DNA of 64,000 bases from Priapulus caudatus (Eukaryota > Priapulida > Priapulimorpha > Priapulimorphida > Priapulidae): positions 348,238 to 412,237 of the forward strand of contig NW_014577217.1 of NCBI RefSeq assembly GCF_000485595.1. The letters are read 5' to 3'. Under the pieces are notes generated by a model that was not told the origin of the DNA, ran no database searches, and saw nothing but the letters and a program-made list of their open reading frames with translations. The stretch's first letter is position 1. Each line of letters starts with the position of its first letter. Below are positions 13,301-22,738 of the stretch, piece after piece. A program made the translations under genes and the position numbers.

Positions 13301-16300
13301 CGACCAGATCAAAGCTCTCATACTGAAAACATTCAAGAAGAGACTGCCGAGTGCAGACGTGCTGCAGGCACTGTCCACCCTGCTGTACCGCACGAGTGAC
13401 GTCAAAAAGCCAGTCGGTGAGTGCAGTACTGTTCTGCGAATGTCCGCTGCTTGTGCAGTACTGTTCTGCGAATGTCTGCTGCTTGTGCAGTACTGTTCTG
13501 CGAATGTCCGCTGCTTGTGCAGTACTGTTCTATGAATGTCTGCTGCTTGTGCAGTACTGTTCTATGAATGTCTGCTGCTTGTGCAGTACTGTTCTATGAA
13601 TGTCTGGCTGGCTTGTGGTCGGTACTGTCTATGAATGCTCTGCTGCTTGTGCAGTACTGGGTCTGTGAATGTCCGCTGCTCTGTGGGCAGTACTGTTCTA
13701 TGAATGTCCTGCTGCTCTGTGCAGTCTGTTCTAATGAACTGTGTGCTGGCTTGTTGCAGTACTGTTAGCTACATGAATGTCTCGCTGCTTGTGCAGTAAC
13801 TCGTTCTAGTGAATGTCTGCTGTCTTGTGCAGCTACTGTTCTATGACATGTCCGCTGGCTTGTTGCAGTACTGTCTGGTCGAATGTCGGCTGGCTTGTGC
13901 AGTACTGTTCTATGGAGCCTGTGCTTGTCAGTACATGTCTATGAATGTGCTGCTGGCTCTGTGAGCGATGGCTTGCAGGAAACCTGCTCGGCCGAACCAG
14001 AGCTGCGATGACAGGGAGCGATGTGCCGATTTACACCCAGCGAGATGAGATGTTCACATCATTCCAAATATATATTTTACACACATATATATAGCATCAA
14101 GTGTATATATACAATATATCAAATATATATAATTCTATCTTGCAAACAAATATGTGACTGTTGTGATGAGAAATATCGAATTTCAACTGTTAAAGCATTT
14201 GCAGACATAGGCTGTCGTTGCCTGAAGTATGCCCAACACGTTCCACCGCAACCACCACGCAGCGGCGTGTAGGCACTGGTTCTAAAAATGCTACATGTAC
14301 AGGTGGGCGATGCGAGTGGGAGGTGGTGGGTCGAGGAGGAGGAGTGTGACGACACTTGATAGGTATATATATGTTTGAAACGTATTCTATATGTTTCTAT
14401 ATATTCTATATATATTTATATTTTCTATATTTCTATATATTTTCTATATTCTATCATAACATATCACTGGAATCATTCACTCGTTGCAGCCTCCTACCTA
14501 AAGACGGTGAGCGCAGACAGGGTTGGCGCCATGACAAGACTGCTTGTCGCACCTATGTCGATGGCACTGGAATCGACGAAGGCCAGCGTTACGGGCAAGG
14601 GTGCGCTGCGTGGCGTGTCGGCAACCGCTAAAGTGCGTATTTCAGTCACTCGTTGGCGGCGAACTGGTCGAGAAAGATGTTAGCAAAATAAATGTATGGC
14701 ATTACATGCAGCATACAATACATATATGTAATACATGCAAGCATGAATGTACGCGGTGAAGCATACATTTTTTCAATTAATGTATTTAAATATCTTCATC
14801 GCTGCAAGTAGGTGGTATGAGTGCACGGGATATTGACATCAAATACGCAAGATGACCAGATTATGTGCGCTAAGTCACTTAATAAATTAAACAAATCGGC
14901 GGAAAAATGAAGGAAAAAACTTTCCGCCAATAACTAGTGGGCTTTTTTAGTGAATCGAGTTCTATGTTTTCCGTAAGCATGCCGCAGTATTTCTCTTATC
15001 AGTGAACTTGTTGATTCCCATCAGGCTTGTAGCAGTAGGTCTCCCTGTCTCAGTAATCCATAGTTTTTGCATTGAATAATGTATTCAAAGCACCAACTAG
15101 CTCTGGTCTCTTTGGTGACCTTTTCTAGGTTCACACGGATGCATACAAGTGAGAAGTTGCACCACATGACTAATAACTAAGGCTACTGGGAATATGAAAA
15201 CTAACTGTGGTGTCATTGCTCGTTGCAGGCCACAGAATGTAACAGCCAGCTAAACCTACGTCTCGCCAGAGCAGACTGTGGCAGAGAGGTTAAAGCTTCA
15301 GCGAAGTGAGACAGCTTCTGCACACTAGGCTAGACGACTCTCGTGTAGTTGTAGGCGCCTGCTTTGTAGTATTATTGATCCCACACTAGTCATGTCACCT
15401 ATTGCATAACCTTCATCACACTACACGTGAATAACCGTTACAAGCAATAGTCTTGCAAGTATTTCCATTTCTCGCCAATCTCGTATTTAGATCATGTTTG
15501 TATACGTGGTATACGTCTGAATGTATTTTTACAATGTTGTATACAAGACATAACTGTGCAATATCAGGGGTAACTAATGACATCTATTTATGCATTATTA
15601 TGTTCAGTCAATATGTTGTTTGGTTATGTATTTATTATTGACAAAATTTGTCATTATTCACCCATGGCAATATATAAGCAAATGCTGAGTTAAATGCCAG
15701 TAAAGTTTTAGCAGCAGCAGCACGGTGACCGAATACTGTGAGTAAACGGGGGGTCTGACGTGTCTCGCTACAGGTGACTGATTACTGTGAGTAAAACGGT
15801 GGGTATGACGTGTCTCACACGGTGACTGATTAGCTGTGAGTAAAACGGGGGTCTGAACGTGCGTCTCGTCTACAGGTGAGACTGATAGCTGGTTGACGTA
15901 AACGGTGGTCTGACATGTCTCGCTAGCAGGTGCTGGCTTACTGTGAGTAACGGGGGGTCTGACGTGTCTCAGCTACAGTGACTGATTAAGCTGGTGAGTA
16001 AACGGTGGGTCTGACCGTGTCTCACTACAGTGGCTGATCTACTGTGAGTAACGGGGGGTCTGCCGTGTCCTCGAGCTTACCAGGTGACTGATACTGGTGA
16101 GTAAACGGGGGGTCTGAACGTGTCTCACTACAGGACTGATTACTGTGAGTAACAGGTGGGTTCTGCGCGTGTCTTGCTACACGGTGACTGATTACTGTGA
16201 GAAACGGGGGGTCTGACGTGTCTCACTAGACAGGTGACTGAGTTACTGTGAGTAAACGGTGGGCTGACGGGTCTCGCATACAGGGTGACCTGATTACCGT

Positions 16301-18545
16301 GAGTAACGGGGGGTCTGAACGTGTGCTCACGTACAGTTGACTGTACTGTGAGTAACGGGGGTCTGACTGTGTTCTGCCTACAGGTGCTGATTACTGTGAG
16401 TAAACGGGGGTCTGACGTGTGCTCACTATCAGGTGACTGATTAGCTGTGAGTACAACGGGGGGTCGTGACGTGTGCTCACGTACAGGTGCTGATTACTGG
16501 TGAGTAATCGGGGGTGCTGACGTGTCGCACTTCAAGGTGACGATTACTGTGTAGTAACGGAGTGGTCTGACGTGTCTCCACTACAGGTGACTGATTAGCT
16601 GCTGAGTTAATCGCTGGGTCTGACGTGTCTTCGCTACGCGTGACTGATATGTGAGTAAAACGGGGGTCTGACGTGTCCTCGGCTAGCAGGTGATGATTAC
16701 TGTGAGTAAAGGGGGGTCTGACGTGTCTCACTACAGTGACTGATTTCTGTGACGTAAACGGTGGGTCTGAGTGTCCTCGCTACAGTGACCTGATTGCTGT
16801 GAGTAACGGGGGCTCTGAGTGTCTCACTACACGGTGACTGATTACTGTGAGTAAACGGGGGTCTGAATGTGTCTCACTACAGGTGACTGATTACTGTGAG
16901 TAAAAGGGGGGTTGAGTTCTCGCTACAGGCTGACTGATTACTGTGAGTAAACGGGGGGTCTGACGTGTCTCACTATACAGGTGACTGATTACTGTGAGTA
17001 AGCGGTGGGTCTCGACGTGTCTCACTACAGTGACTGATTACTGTGAGTAAACGGTGGGTCTGACGTGTTCCTCAGCTACAGGTGACTGAATTACTGTGAG
17101 TAAACGGTGGTCTGATCGTGTCTCGCTACAGGTGATGATTACTGTGAGTAAACGGGGCGGGTCTGACGTGTCTGCACTATAGGTGATCTGATTACTGTGA
17201 GTAAACGGGGGTCTGACGTGTCTCGCTACAGGTGACTGATTACTGTGAGTAAACGGTGGGTCTGACGTGTCTCGCTACAGGTGACTGATTACTGTGAGTA
17301 AACGGGGGGTCTGACGTGTCTCACTACAGGTGACTGATTACTGTGAGTAAGGTGGGTCTGACGTGTCTCGCTACAGTGATGATTACTGTGAGTAAACGGG
17401 GGGTCTGACGTGTCTCACTACAGGGGTGGACTGATTACTGTGAGTAAACGGTGGTCTGACTGTGTCTCCTACAGGTGACTGATTACTGTGAGTAAACGGG
17501 GGGTCTGACGTGTCTCAGGCTCACAGGTGACTGATTACTGTGAGTAAACGGTGGTCTGACGTGTCTCACACAGGTGACTGATTACTGTGAGGTAAACGGG
17601 GGTCTGACGTGTCTCACTACAGGTGACTGATTACGTGTGAGTAAACGGTGGGTCTGCGTGTCTGCACTACAGGTGACTGATTACTGTTAGTACAACGGTG
17701 GGTCTGACGTGTCTCACTATAGGTGACTGATTACTGTGAGTAACGGGGGGTCTGAATGTGTCTCAGCTACAGGTGACTGATTACTTGTGAGTAAAGGTGG
17801 GTCTGACGTGTTGCGCACCAGGTGACTGATTACTGTTGAGTAAACGGGGGGTCTGACGTGTCCTCGTACAGCGTGACTGATTACTGTGAGTAAACGGTGG
17901 GTCTGACGTGTCTCGCTACAGTGACTGGATTACTGTGAGTAACGGGGGTCTGAGCGTGTCTCACTACAGGTGACTGGATTACTGTGAGTAAACGGTGGGT
18001 CTGACGTGTCTCGCTACAGGGTGACTGATTACTGTGAGTAAACGGGGGTCTGACGTGTCTCACTACAGGTGACTGATCTGTGAGTAACGGGCGGGTCTGA
18101 CGTGTCTCACTACAGGTGACTGATTACTGTGAGTATACGGGGGTCTGACGTGTCTCACTACAAGGTGACTGATTACTCGCTGACGTAACGGGGGTCTGAA
18201 GTATCTCAACTAACAGGTGACTGATTACTGTGAGTAACGGTGGGTCTGACCGTGTCTCGCTACAGGTGCACTGATTACTGTAGAGTAAAAGGGGTCTGAC
18301 GTGTCTCGCTACAGGTGCACTGGATTACTGTGAGTAAACGGGGGGGGTCTGACGTGTCTCACTACAGGTGACTGATTACTGTGAGTAAACGGTGGGTCTG
18401 ACGTGTCTCACTACAGGTGACTGATTACTGTGAGTAAACGGGGGGTCTGACGTGTCTCGCTACAGGTGATGCAGGTCGGGCAGCATACGAAGAAACCCAG
18501 CTGACCACCCACGGCTTCCAGGGCGTCATGATGACCAAGATGTGA
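2739..18545 (+). CDS. ripor: RIPOR/FAM65-family RHOA-interacting cell polarization regulator, 5' end not found
   Basis: Fourteen exons are visible: 2739-2897, 3558-3738, 6948-7096, 7630-7834, 9776-10006, 10988-11172, 11517-11745, 12015-12147, 12367-12525, 12742-12894, 13267-13416, 14490-14632, 15229-15328 and 18466-18545 (stop). They encode roughly 745 residues. Family-like landmarks are the acidic-helical exon ending LHFQMKG, the PL48 core with KGRVE, NCETKDLFSAHPQ and LNVIITW, a coiled-coil exon with LEDYQGQYPEL, the VESALGCFDFLN block, and a C-terminal helical-repeat region (ECISQLTYVCQTD, ETLLTLGDAGRAAYEE). RIPOR proteins bind active RHOA and restrain its signalling during cell polarity and migration. 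Splice phases agree at the junctions except at exons 3558-3738, 14490-14632 and 15229-15328, which carry indels. The 5' exons were not found. Family membership rests on remembered RIPOR1/2 sequences, and the paralogue cannot be assigned. Confidence 0.88.
3057..3547. repeat. Noisy minisatellite just before a RIPOR exon
   Basis: About a dozen degenerate copies of a roughly 40-bp unit built from TTAGTAGTTATAGCTG and TTCTGCTGTATTAG. Units differ mainly by single-base insertions and deletions. The array ends about 10 bases before the acceptor of the exon at 3558, so it includes the branch-point region. Confidence 0.85.
3558..3738 (+). CDS. ripor: RIPOR exon, first part of the PL48 domain, with an apparent frameshift
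   Basis: The acceptor CGGCAG and donor GTAAGC bound the exon. In the phase set by the previous exon the first codons read GAPSRRLCLRGDS, resembling the family's LCPGD segment. The rest of the domain (FEIHVPSTAATKWKSKGRVE, then QQWDCEEATFRCLIADILNIK split over the end) is in another frame. The switch falls near 3590-3602, so one base appears gained or lost. The downstream frame joins the next exon in phase, so a sequencing indel is more likely than gene decay. Confidence 0.75.
3739..5960. other. RIPOR intron sequence without recognised genes
   Basis: I see no supported exon. A purine-rich repeat at about 5614-5785 (GTTGGAGAGGGGAGAAGA and variants, about 20-bp period) creates a lysine/glutamate/glycine-rich open frame that I do not regard as coding. 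Poly-G runs occur near 5361. Confidence 0.6.
5614..5785. repeat. Purine-rich minisatellite (GTTGGAGAGGGGAGAAGA-type)
   Basis: Eight or nine units of about 18-21 bp, nearly all G and A on the plus strand. Homopurine tracts of this kind can form triplex or G-quadruplex structures. Confidence 0.85.
5961..6840. mobile_element. Foldback transposon with ~310-bp terminal inverted repeats
   Basis: The left end reads TAGCTGCGTTCACACGAGAC and the right end is its near reverse complement (TCGCGTGAACGCAGCTA). The arms, about 5961-6275 and 6530-6840, pair through blocks such as TCCGTATTTATGAAATTCGG and GACTGGTCCG. The arms contain a sub-hairpin around CTCGCGTAACGCGAG, and the loop has further partial copies of the CGTATTTGTTGGAA motif. 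There is no transposase, so this is a non-autonomous foldback/MITE-like element. It ends about 108 bp before the next RIPOR exon. Confidence 0.88.
6948..7096 (+). CDS. ripor: RIPOR exon, second part of the PL48 domain
   Basis: Bounded by acceptor ACTGCAG and donor GTAAGG. It encodes KGLGKSVLLGTKNCETKDLF, then SAHPQIMTVNLNPSGSLKLN and VIITW, closely resembling the conserved strand-rich segment of RIPOR proteins (ITELKGLA..LLVGSVTCETK..F). It ends in phase 2, and the next exon at 7630 supplies the completing base to give WNPLDG. This is the best single family anchor for the gene. Confidence 0.9.
7165..7228. mobile_element. Miniature foldback element of the ATCAAGAG family
   Basis: Left arm GAGCTAATAATACC and right arm AATATTATTAGCTCTTGAT form a hairpin. 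The terminal ATCAAGAG motif recurs at the ends of hairpins near 11926, 35166, 41001 and 59705, suggesting one MITE family. Confidence 0.6.
7848..8115. repeat. ~54-bp minisatellite directly after a RIPOR exon
   Basis: About five units built from AAAGATGGCGGCCAGTCGTT and GCATTCAGACGCGAG. It begins within about 15 bases of the splice donor of exon 7630-7834. Open frames through it repeat MKDGGQSL and are not thought to be coding. Confidence 0.85.
8272..8945. mobile_element. Foldback element flanked by direct repeats
   Basis: Arms at about 8421-8500 and 8740-8815 are inverted copies (GAGCAATATAGCTAAGCAAT and its reverse complement), with TATTGCTCTAGTGTG repeated several times. Outside the arms, 8272-8380 and 8833-8945 are direct repeats (CAACTTTTGCTCTTGG, then CCCTAACC, ACAATC.GAGAA.AATGC and GTGCCTTTA). 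No coding capacity is seen. Confidence 0.65.
9455..9640. repeat. Two-copy tandem repeat in a RIPOR intron
   Basis: ACATCGGCAATGC, followed by a GCTTAAAAAA-like tract and CTCC/ACCC-rich sequence, occurs twice about 105 bp apart. Confidence 0.55.
9776..10006 (+). CDS. ripor: RIPOR exon with predicted coiled coil
   Basis: Acceptor CTGCAG and donor GTAGGA bound 77 codons in phase 0. The first third is Ser/Arg-rich (DRDSLLNSRSRASYSG). The second half is helical and heptad-like, including LEQAVLSLSTTLEDYQGQYP and ELNNLEQQVEMLKDLLK. RIPOR proteins have a matching L..LEDYQGQYPEL.. segment between the PL48 core and the C-terminal helical repeats. Confidence 0.85.
10200..10353. repeat. TC-rich microsatellite running into a 10-N assembly gap
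   Basis: A CT/TCTG tract at about 10200-10343 is followed by exactly ten N at 10344-10353. Ten N is a conventional gap of unknown size, so the true distance between exons 9776-10006 and 10988-11172 is not known. G-rich low-complexity sequence (GGTGGGG, GGCAGG) borders the gap from 10050 to 10560. Confidence 0.95.
10735..10950. repeat. ~23-bp minisatellite before a RIPOR exon
   Basis: About nine units built from GCATAAGGTCTG and TATAAGATCTG. The array stops about 35 bases before the acceptor of exon 10988-11172. Confidence 0.88.
11285..11425. repeat. AT-rich tandem repeat (TTAATTTTAATG units)
   Basis: Many short units of TTAATTTTAATG/TTAATG in the intron between exons 10988-11172 and 11517-11745. 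Confidence 0.85.
11926..11977. mobile_element. Miniature foldback element of the ATCAAGAG family
   Basis: The arms CCAAGAGTACATAATAGG and CCTATTATGTACTCTTGA are inverted repeats separated by only a few bases. The termini match those of the hairpins near 7165, 41001 and 59705. Confidence 0.7.
13417..13975. repeat. ~33-bp minisatellite beginning at a RIPOR splice donor
   Basis: Units of GTGCAGTACTGTTCT, then GAATGTCTGCTGCTT. The first unit contains the exon donor itself (GTGAGTGCAGTACTG). The first five or so units are regular; later ones are scrambled by single-base indels, an error pattern seen elsewhere in this window where repeats are present. Confidence 0.9.
14490..15328 (+). pseudogene. 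ripor: Two RIPOR exons in correct gene order but with many indels (copy A)
   Basis: The exon at 14490-14632 and the exon at 15229-15328 correspond to intact exons at 21501-21631 and 22288-22381. Copy A has repeated one-base gains (for example in the GACAAGA.TGCTTGTC and CTATGTCGA.GGCACTGG stretches), an altered donor at 14633 and a premature in-frame stop. The only visible last exon (18466) follows copy A, so copy A is in the expected place while copy B has the expected reading frame. Sequencing or consensus error in copy A is the likeliest reading; true decay is possible. Confidence 0.7.
15722..18465. repeat. ~49-bp minisatellite filling the last RIPOR intron
   Basis: About 55 units. Each reads approximately GTGACTGATTACTGTGAGTA, then AACGGGGGGTCTGACGTG, then TCTCRCTACAG. 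The first kilobase is heavily scrambled by indels; units from about 17.2 kb are regular. Each unit carries GTGAGTAA (donor-like) and CTACAG (acceptor-like). The final CTACAG is the acceptor of the last coding exon. Confidence 0.95.
18466..18545 (+). CDS. ripor: RIPOR last coding exon
   Basis: After the acceptor CGCTACAG the exon encodes GDAGRAAYEETQLTTHGFQG, then VMMTKM and a stop. The phase matches the donor of the preceding exon in its intact copy (22381), giving TLLTLGDAGRAAYEE, like the ETLLLLGEDGRLAYEQ end of vertebrate RIPOR proteins. Confidence 0.85.
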
Positions 18546-20404
18546 AGAAGGTGACTACCTGTTCAGTGGCCAGGAGCTATCGCCGCAGGAATCGCTTATG
18601 CCAGAGCACACAGGATGTGAATGCATGACAGGGATATCATTTTAAGCTGCTGGTCTTAACCAAATCGGCGCAGGCATCGCAGAGCACACAAGACGTTGAT
18701 GCGTGACAGGGCTAGCATTTTAAGCTGTTGGGCTAAACCGACTTAGCGAGCTGAGACCAAGAAGACATGTAAGCATGCTTCGTGGCGTCACTGCACAGGG
18801 AAGACGTAGTGTTGTTGTCCACGAGAGACGTCTTCCGTTCATGCAAAAACGGTCGTGGTTGCCGTGGGAACCACTGAAGCCGAGACAGGGCGAGGCATTG
18901 CTGTAGAACCACAATATGGCCGCTGCAGTAGCTCGCAGCTGTAGCCTTGTACGTATGTCTGCATGGCTGGGACTATAACTTCCGCTATTACCTGTAGACC
19001 CAGTGCGCGAGCTAGTGGCCGGCCTCATAGGCGCTGCTGCTGCCACCTGGTGCCAACGTGGCTGAGCTTTTGTTAGCCGGAGTTGTACAATGTTACTTAC
19101 ACATGCAGAACCGTATATAGAGAACGACGTCTATAGGCTGCACGCAAGTCGTACCAAAACGTGCCATATACATAGATATATATATTAGCCGCAGATTGTG
19201 AGCAGACGCTTTCAAATTTTTTATCAAAGTGACATCACATCTACGTCTGTTTAACGGCTCGATTTTTGCGAGCTGACAATGTGTATATTTTGCTCATTTT
19301 AGCTGTTATTAGAGTGGTTACGTTTAGAGATAGTGTTAGCACACAGAACAGGCATTCAGGGAGCAACTGCTCCGTGATGCATGTACAAGTTGTGAGGTTT
19401 TCCATTCTTTGTTTTTGTTTGACGTTTAATGTCCATTCACGTTCTTTTAGAAGGATTTAAGACTGCACCTACGACAATTTGCTTGTATACAGACGTATTA
19501 TATGAAGGCAAATGTTGGTATCGTGACCGGTAGTATCCTGCACTGTGCTTCCTAATTTTAGTTTTAAGAAATGTTTTCTTATTTATGAAGAGCATTATTT
19601 AATACGGCGTCGATGAAACAATTTATTCAGTACGGCAGACATTTCCGTTGGGATGCTGGCTATTGTAGATGATGACTGTTAAAAAGATTCTATTTCTCCC
19701 GCATTCACTAGAGGGTTTGCTTTTAAAAAATGAAAGTTAGGCCTATATGTCGATCACGTTTTATGATAACCATCTTTGCAACTGTCCTCATGGTAACAAA
19801 TAACATCACTGGCACTGTAGCTAATGTCTCAATAACATAGCCAGGCTTTAGTGTTCTTGCTGATCTGACCCTGCCGCACACCTTCGGGATATTAAATCGT
19901 AGATCTATAAGCTGTAGCCCTCATGCTGATGTCTACTATCACTCGTATATGGTTGTGTATCGTACTCAAAAATAATTATTTCTGAGTACAATGGCCAACC
20001 ATACTCGTATGCACTACTCTCTGGGTTTCTGTATCCTGTGCCATGCACCAGTGTAGCTACCTTTACATGCCCTCAATGCTGATGTTCAGTTGCATGTGTA
20101 AACATTTCAAAGAGAAGGTTTACGGTATGCGTTGTTGAGTGCGCGAGTCCGCCGTCGTTATTCACCGTCGGCTGCTTGGCTCAACTAGACAGTCTTGCCA
20201 TATAGTGTGAAAGGAAGGAAGGCAGGAAGGACTTCCTCTGTGTATATACGGATCGCTTCGCAGGTTATAGGTGCGAAGCGCTGCAAAGGAAGTCATCACG
20301 ACGACCAAAGCATAACTGCTTGATGTGCACTGCACATGTGTTAACCCTCCCCCCCCCCGTCACTACTCTGTAATATACAGGTGCTTTTGTAATATTTTAA
20401 TAAA
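18546..20404 (+). other. ripor: Probable RIPOR 3' untranslated region
   Basis: No coding exon is seen. An 80-bp direct repeat lies at about 18580-18655 and 18665-18740 (GCAGAGCACACA..ATG, GACAGGG, CATTTTAAGCTG). A hairpin with arms TACTCA and TGAGTA around AAAAATAATTATTTC lies near 19965. The first plausible canonical polyadenylation signal in a good context is at 20399. Confidence 0.5.
20399..20404 (+). terminator. Candidate polyadenylation signal AATAAA for RIPOR
   Basis: AATAAA inside TTTTAATAAAAGCAG, followed by a GT-rich stretch (GTGTTCTTTTGTGT) about 35 bases later, as expected for a cleavage site. Other signals in the region cannot be excluded. Confidence 0.4.
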
Positions 20405-21431
20405 AGCAGAATTGCCTATTTATACTGCTGGAAAATGTGTTCTTTTGTGTCCATACTGGCATATACATACGAATTTGATACATGAAATTTTATAGTGAAT
20501 GTTGTAGACATTTTTATCAAATTATCATCTACCTACTATAAATCATAAATAACTAATAAATAAAAATACTATATTAGCATTTTCAAGTACAGTATCAACA
20601 TTTCTATCATCTCTCAAAGCTTCACCATGCCAACATATTTTCAGAGCATTCTAATAAAAAGTTTTACATGCACGCATTGTATTATGTATTTTACATGCAT
20701 GCATGTGTCAATGCATCATCATACATTAGAACCATTATATATAAAACTTACATTTGCAAGAACGGAATAATATGCCTGAGCAAGAGGGTTATTACATAGT
20801 TAGTAACCCAAGCAGCAAGATTTATTGTGACACTAGTGCATACTGAAAATAAGGATATCTTGTCTGCAATTTTCCCTAACGCAAACTTGATACATGATAC
20901 ATCCACAATAACCTAATTACGTGAGTATCAGAGAGTCACGCATTACCATCACATGAATGTTTTCCACTGCAGTTGCTTTTAATTTGCTCGAGTACTACGG
21001 GCACATATTTCTACTTCATAACAGCTATCTGTCACTCATGCGAATGGTGGCGCCACCTGGAAGGCCACCCATAACTGCACAGCATTCGTACGCACACACG
21101 AACTTTCTCGTTGTCTAACAAGACCAATATCGTATCTTAACAGGAACATGTGCATCCGTTCATCGTGTGCTGCGCAAGCATCAGTGTCATACACAGCCTG
21201 CGCGCCCTGCATCACCTGCCCCTGCACGGATCACACCCTGCACCAGTCCGATCAGGGGTTAATATTGAGAAATTTGTGATTTAAAATACCTGTCATTATT
21301 AACCCCTGGTCCTATGTGGCAACCGAATCTGGTTGCTGTATGTAGTGCAGTCTGTCGCAGGCGTGAGACATAACAGTGTTGATCGTAGCGAGTTACAAGC
21401 AACTTGTAAATTGTAGTTGCAGTTTGCATCT
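20405..21431. other. Intergenic stretch between RIPOR and the duplicated block
   Basis: I see no gene. A short inverted repeat with ends CAGGGGTTAATA and TATTAACCCCTG (about 21252-21308) resembles small hairpins near 22628 and 50793. Confidence 0.5.
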
Positions 21432-21487
21432 CTACTCAGCTAGCAGATCTACTCGGCTAGCAGATCTACTCGGCTAGCAGATCTACT
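21432..21487. repeat. 17-bp tandem repeat, left border of the duplicated block
   Basis: Units of CTCRGCTAGCAGATCTA, about three and a half copies. The same unit forms the right border at 26654-26722. Confidence 0.9.
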
Positions 21488-22738
21488 CAACTCGTTGCAG
21501 CCTCCTACCTAAAGACGGTGAGCGCAGACGGGGTGGCCCATGACAAGATGCTTGTCACCTATGTCGAGGCACTGGAGTCGACGAAGCCAGACGTACGGCA
21601 GGGTGCCTGCGTGGCGCTCGCACTGCTAAAGGTGCGTATTTCAGTCACTGTGCCCGAACCGGTCGAAAAGATGACCACTGCAAACTAGCGGTAAAGCATA
21701 CGCGGTAAACCATATATGTAGCAAAAATAAATGTAGCATACATGCAAGCATACATACATACATACATATATGTAAATACATGCAAGCATACATACATATA
21801 TATGTAGATACATGCAAGCATAAATGTAGCGGTGAAGCATGCATTTTTTCAATAATGTATGTTAAATATCTTCATCGCATTGCAAGTAGGTGGTAATGAG
21901 TGCACGGGATTTGAACACCAAATAGCAAGCTGACAGATTATGTGCGCTATCACTTTAATAAATTAAACAACATCGGGGAAAATGAAGGAAAAAACTTTCC
22001 CCAAACTAGTGCGTTTTAGTGAAACGAGTCTAGGTTTCAGTAATGCATGCCCAAGTATTTCTCTTATCGTGAGACTTGTTGTCCCACAGCTTGTACAGTA
22101 GGTCTCTCCTGGTCTCATAATCCATAGTTTTGATGAATATATGTCATTCGAACACCAACTGGTCTGGTCTCTTTGTGACCTTTTTAGGTTCACACAGATG
22201 CATACAAGTGAGAAGTTGCACCACATGAACTATAACCTAAGCCACTGTGGAATATGAAACTAACTGTGGGTGTCATTGCTGTTGCAGGCCACAGAATGTA
22301 TAAGCCAGCTAACCTACGTCTGCCAGACAGATGTGGCAGCAGAGGTAAAGCTGTCAGCGAAGGAGACACTTCTCACACTAGGTAACACCTGGTGTATAGT
22401 TGTACGCCTGCTTTGTAGATATTATTCCCACACTAGGTCATGTCAACCTATATGCCATAACCTTCTCACACTAACGTGAATAACCGTTACAAGCAAATAG
22501 TCTTCAAGTATTCCATTTCTCGCCAATCTCGTATTTAGATCATGTTTGTATACGTTGCCCGGCAACGACGTTGGTATACGTCTGAATGTATTTTTACAAT
22601 GTTATAAACAAGACATAATGTGCAATATCAGGGGTAAATAATGACAAATATTTATCATTATTTGTTGTCAATATTGTTTGTTATTATTTATTATGACAAA
22701 ATTTGTCATTATTCACCCATGGCAATATATAAGCAACC
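21488..22738 (+). other. Duplicate of a RIPOR genomic segment with two open exons (copy B)
   Basis: This matches 14477-15690, including introns. Exon 21501-21631 encodes SYLKTVSADGVAHDKMLV, TYVEALESTKPDVRQGACVA and LALLK; exon 22288-22381 encodes ATECISQLTYVCQTDVAAEV and KLSAKETLLTLG. Both have canonical acceptors and donors, and their phases fit exon 13267-13416 before and exon 18466-18545 after. Similarity stops abruptly at TATATAAGCAA (near 22735), where BDP1-derived sequence begins. Confidence 0.88.

Noticed and set aside
15722-18465. CRISPR array or centromeric satellite
   Set aside because: Units are continuous without variable spacers, lie inside a eukaryotic intron and form a minisatellite of only about 2.7 kb.
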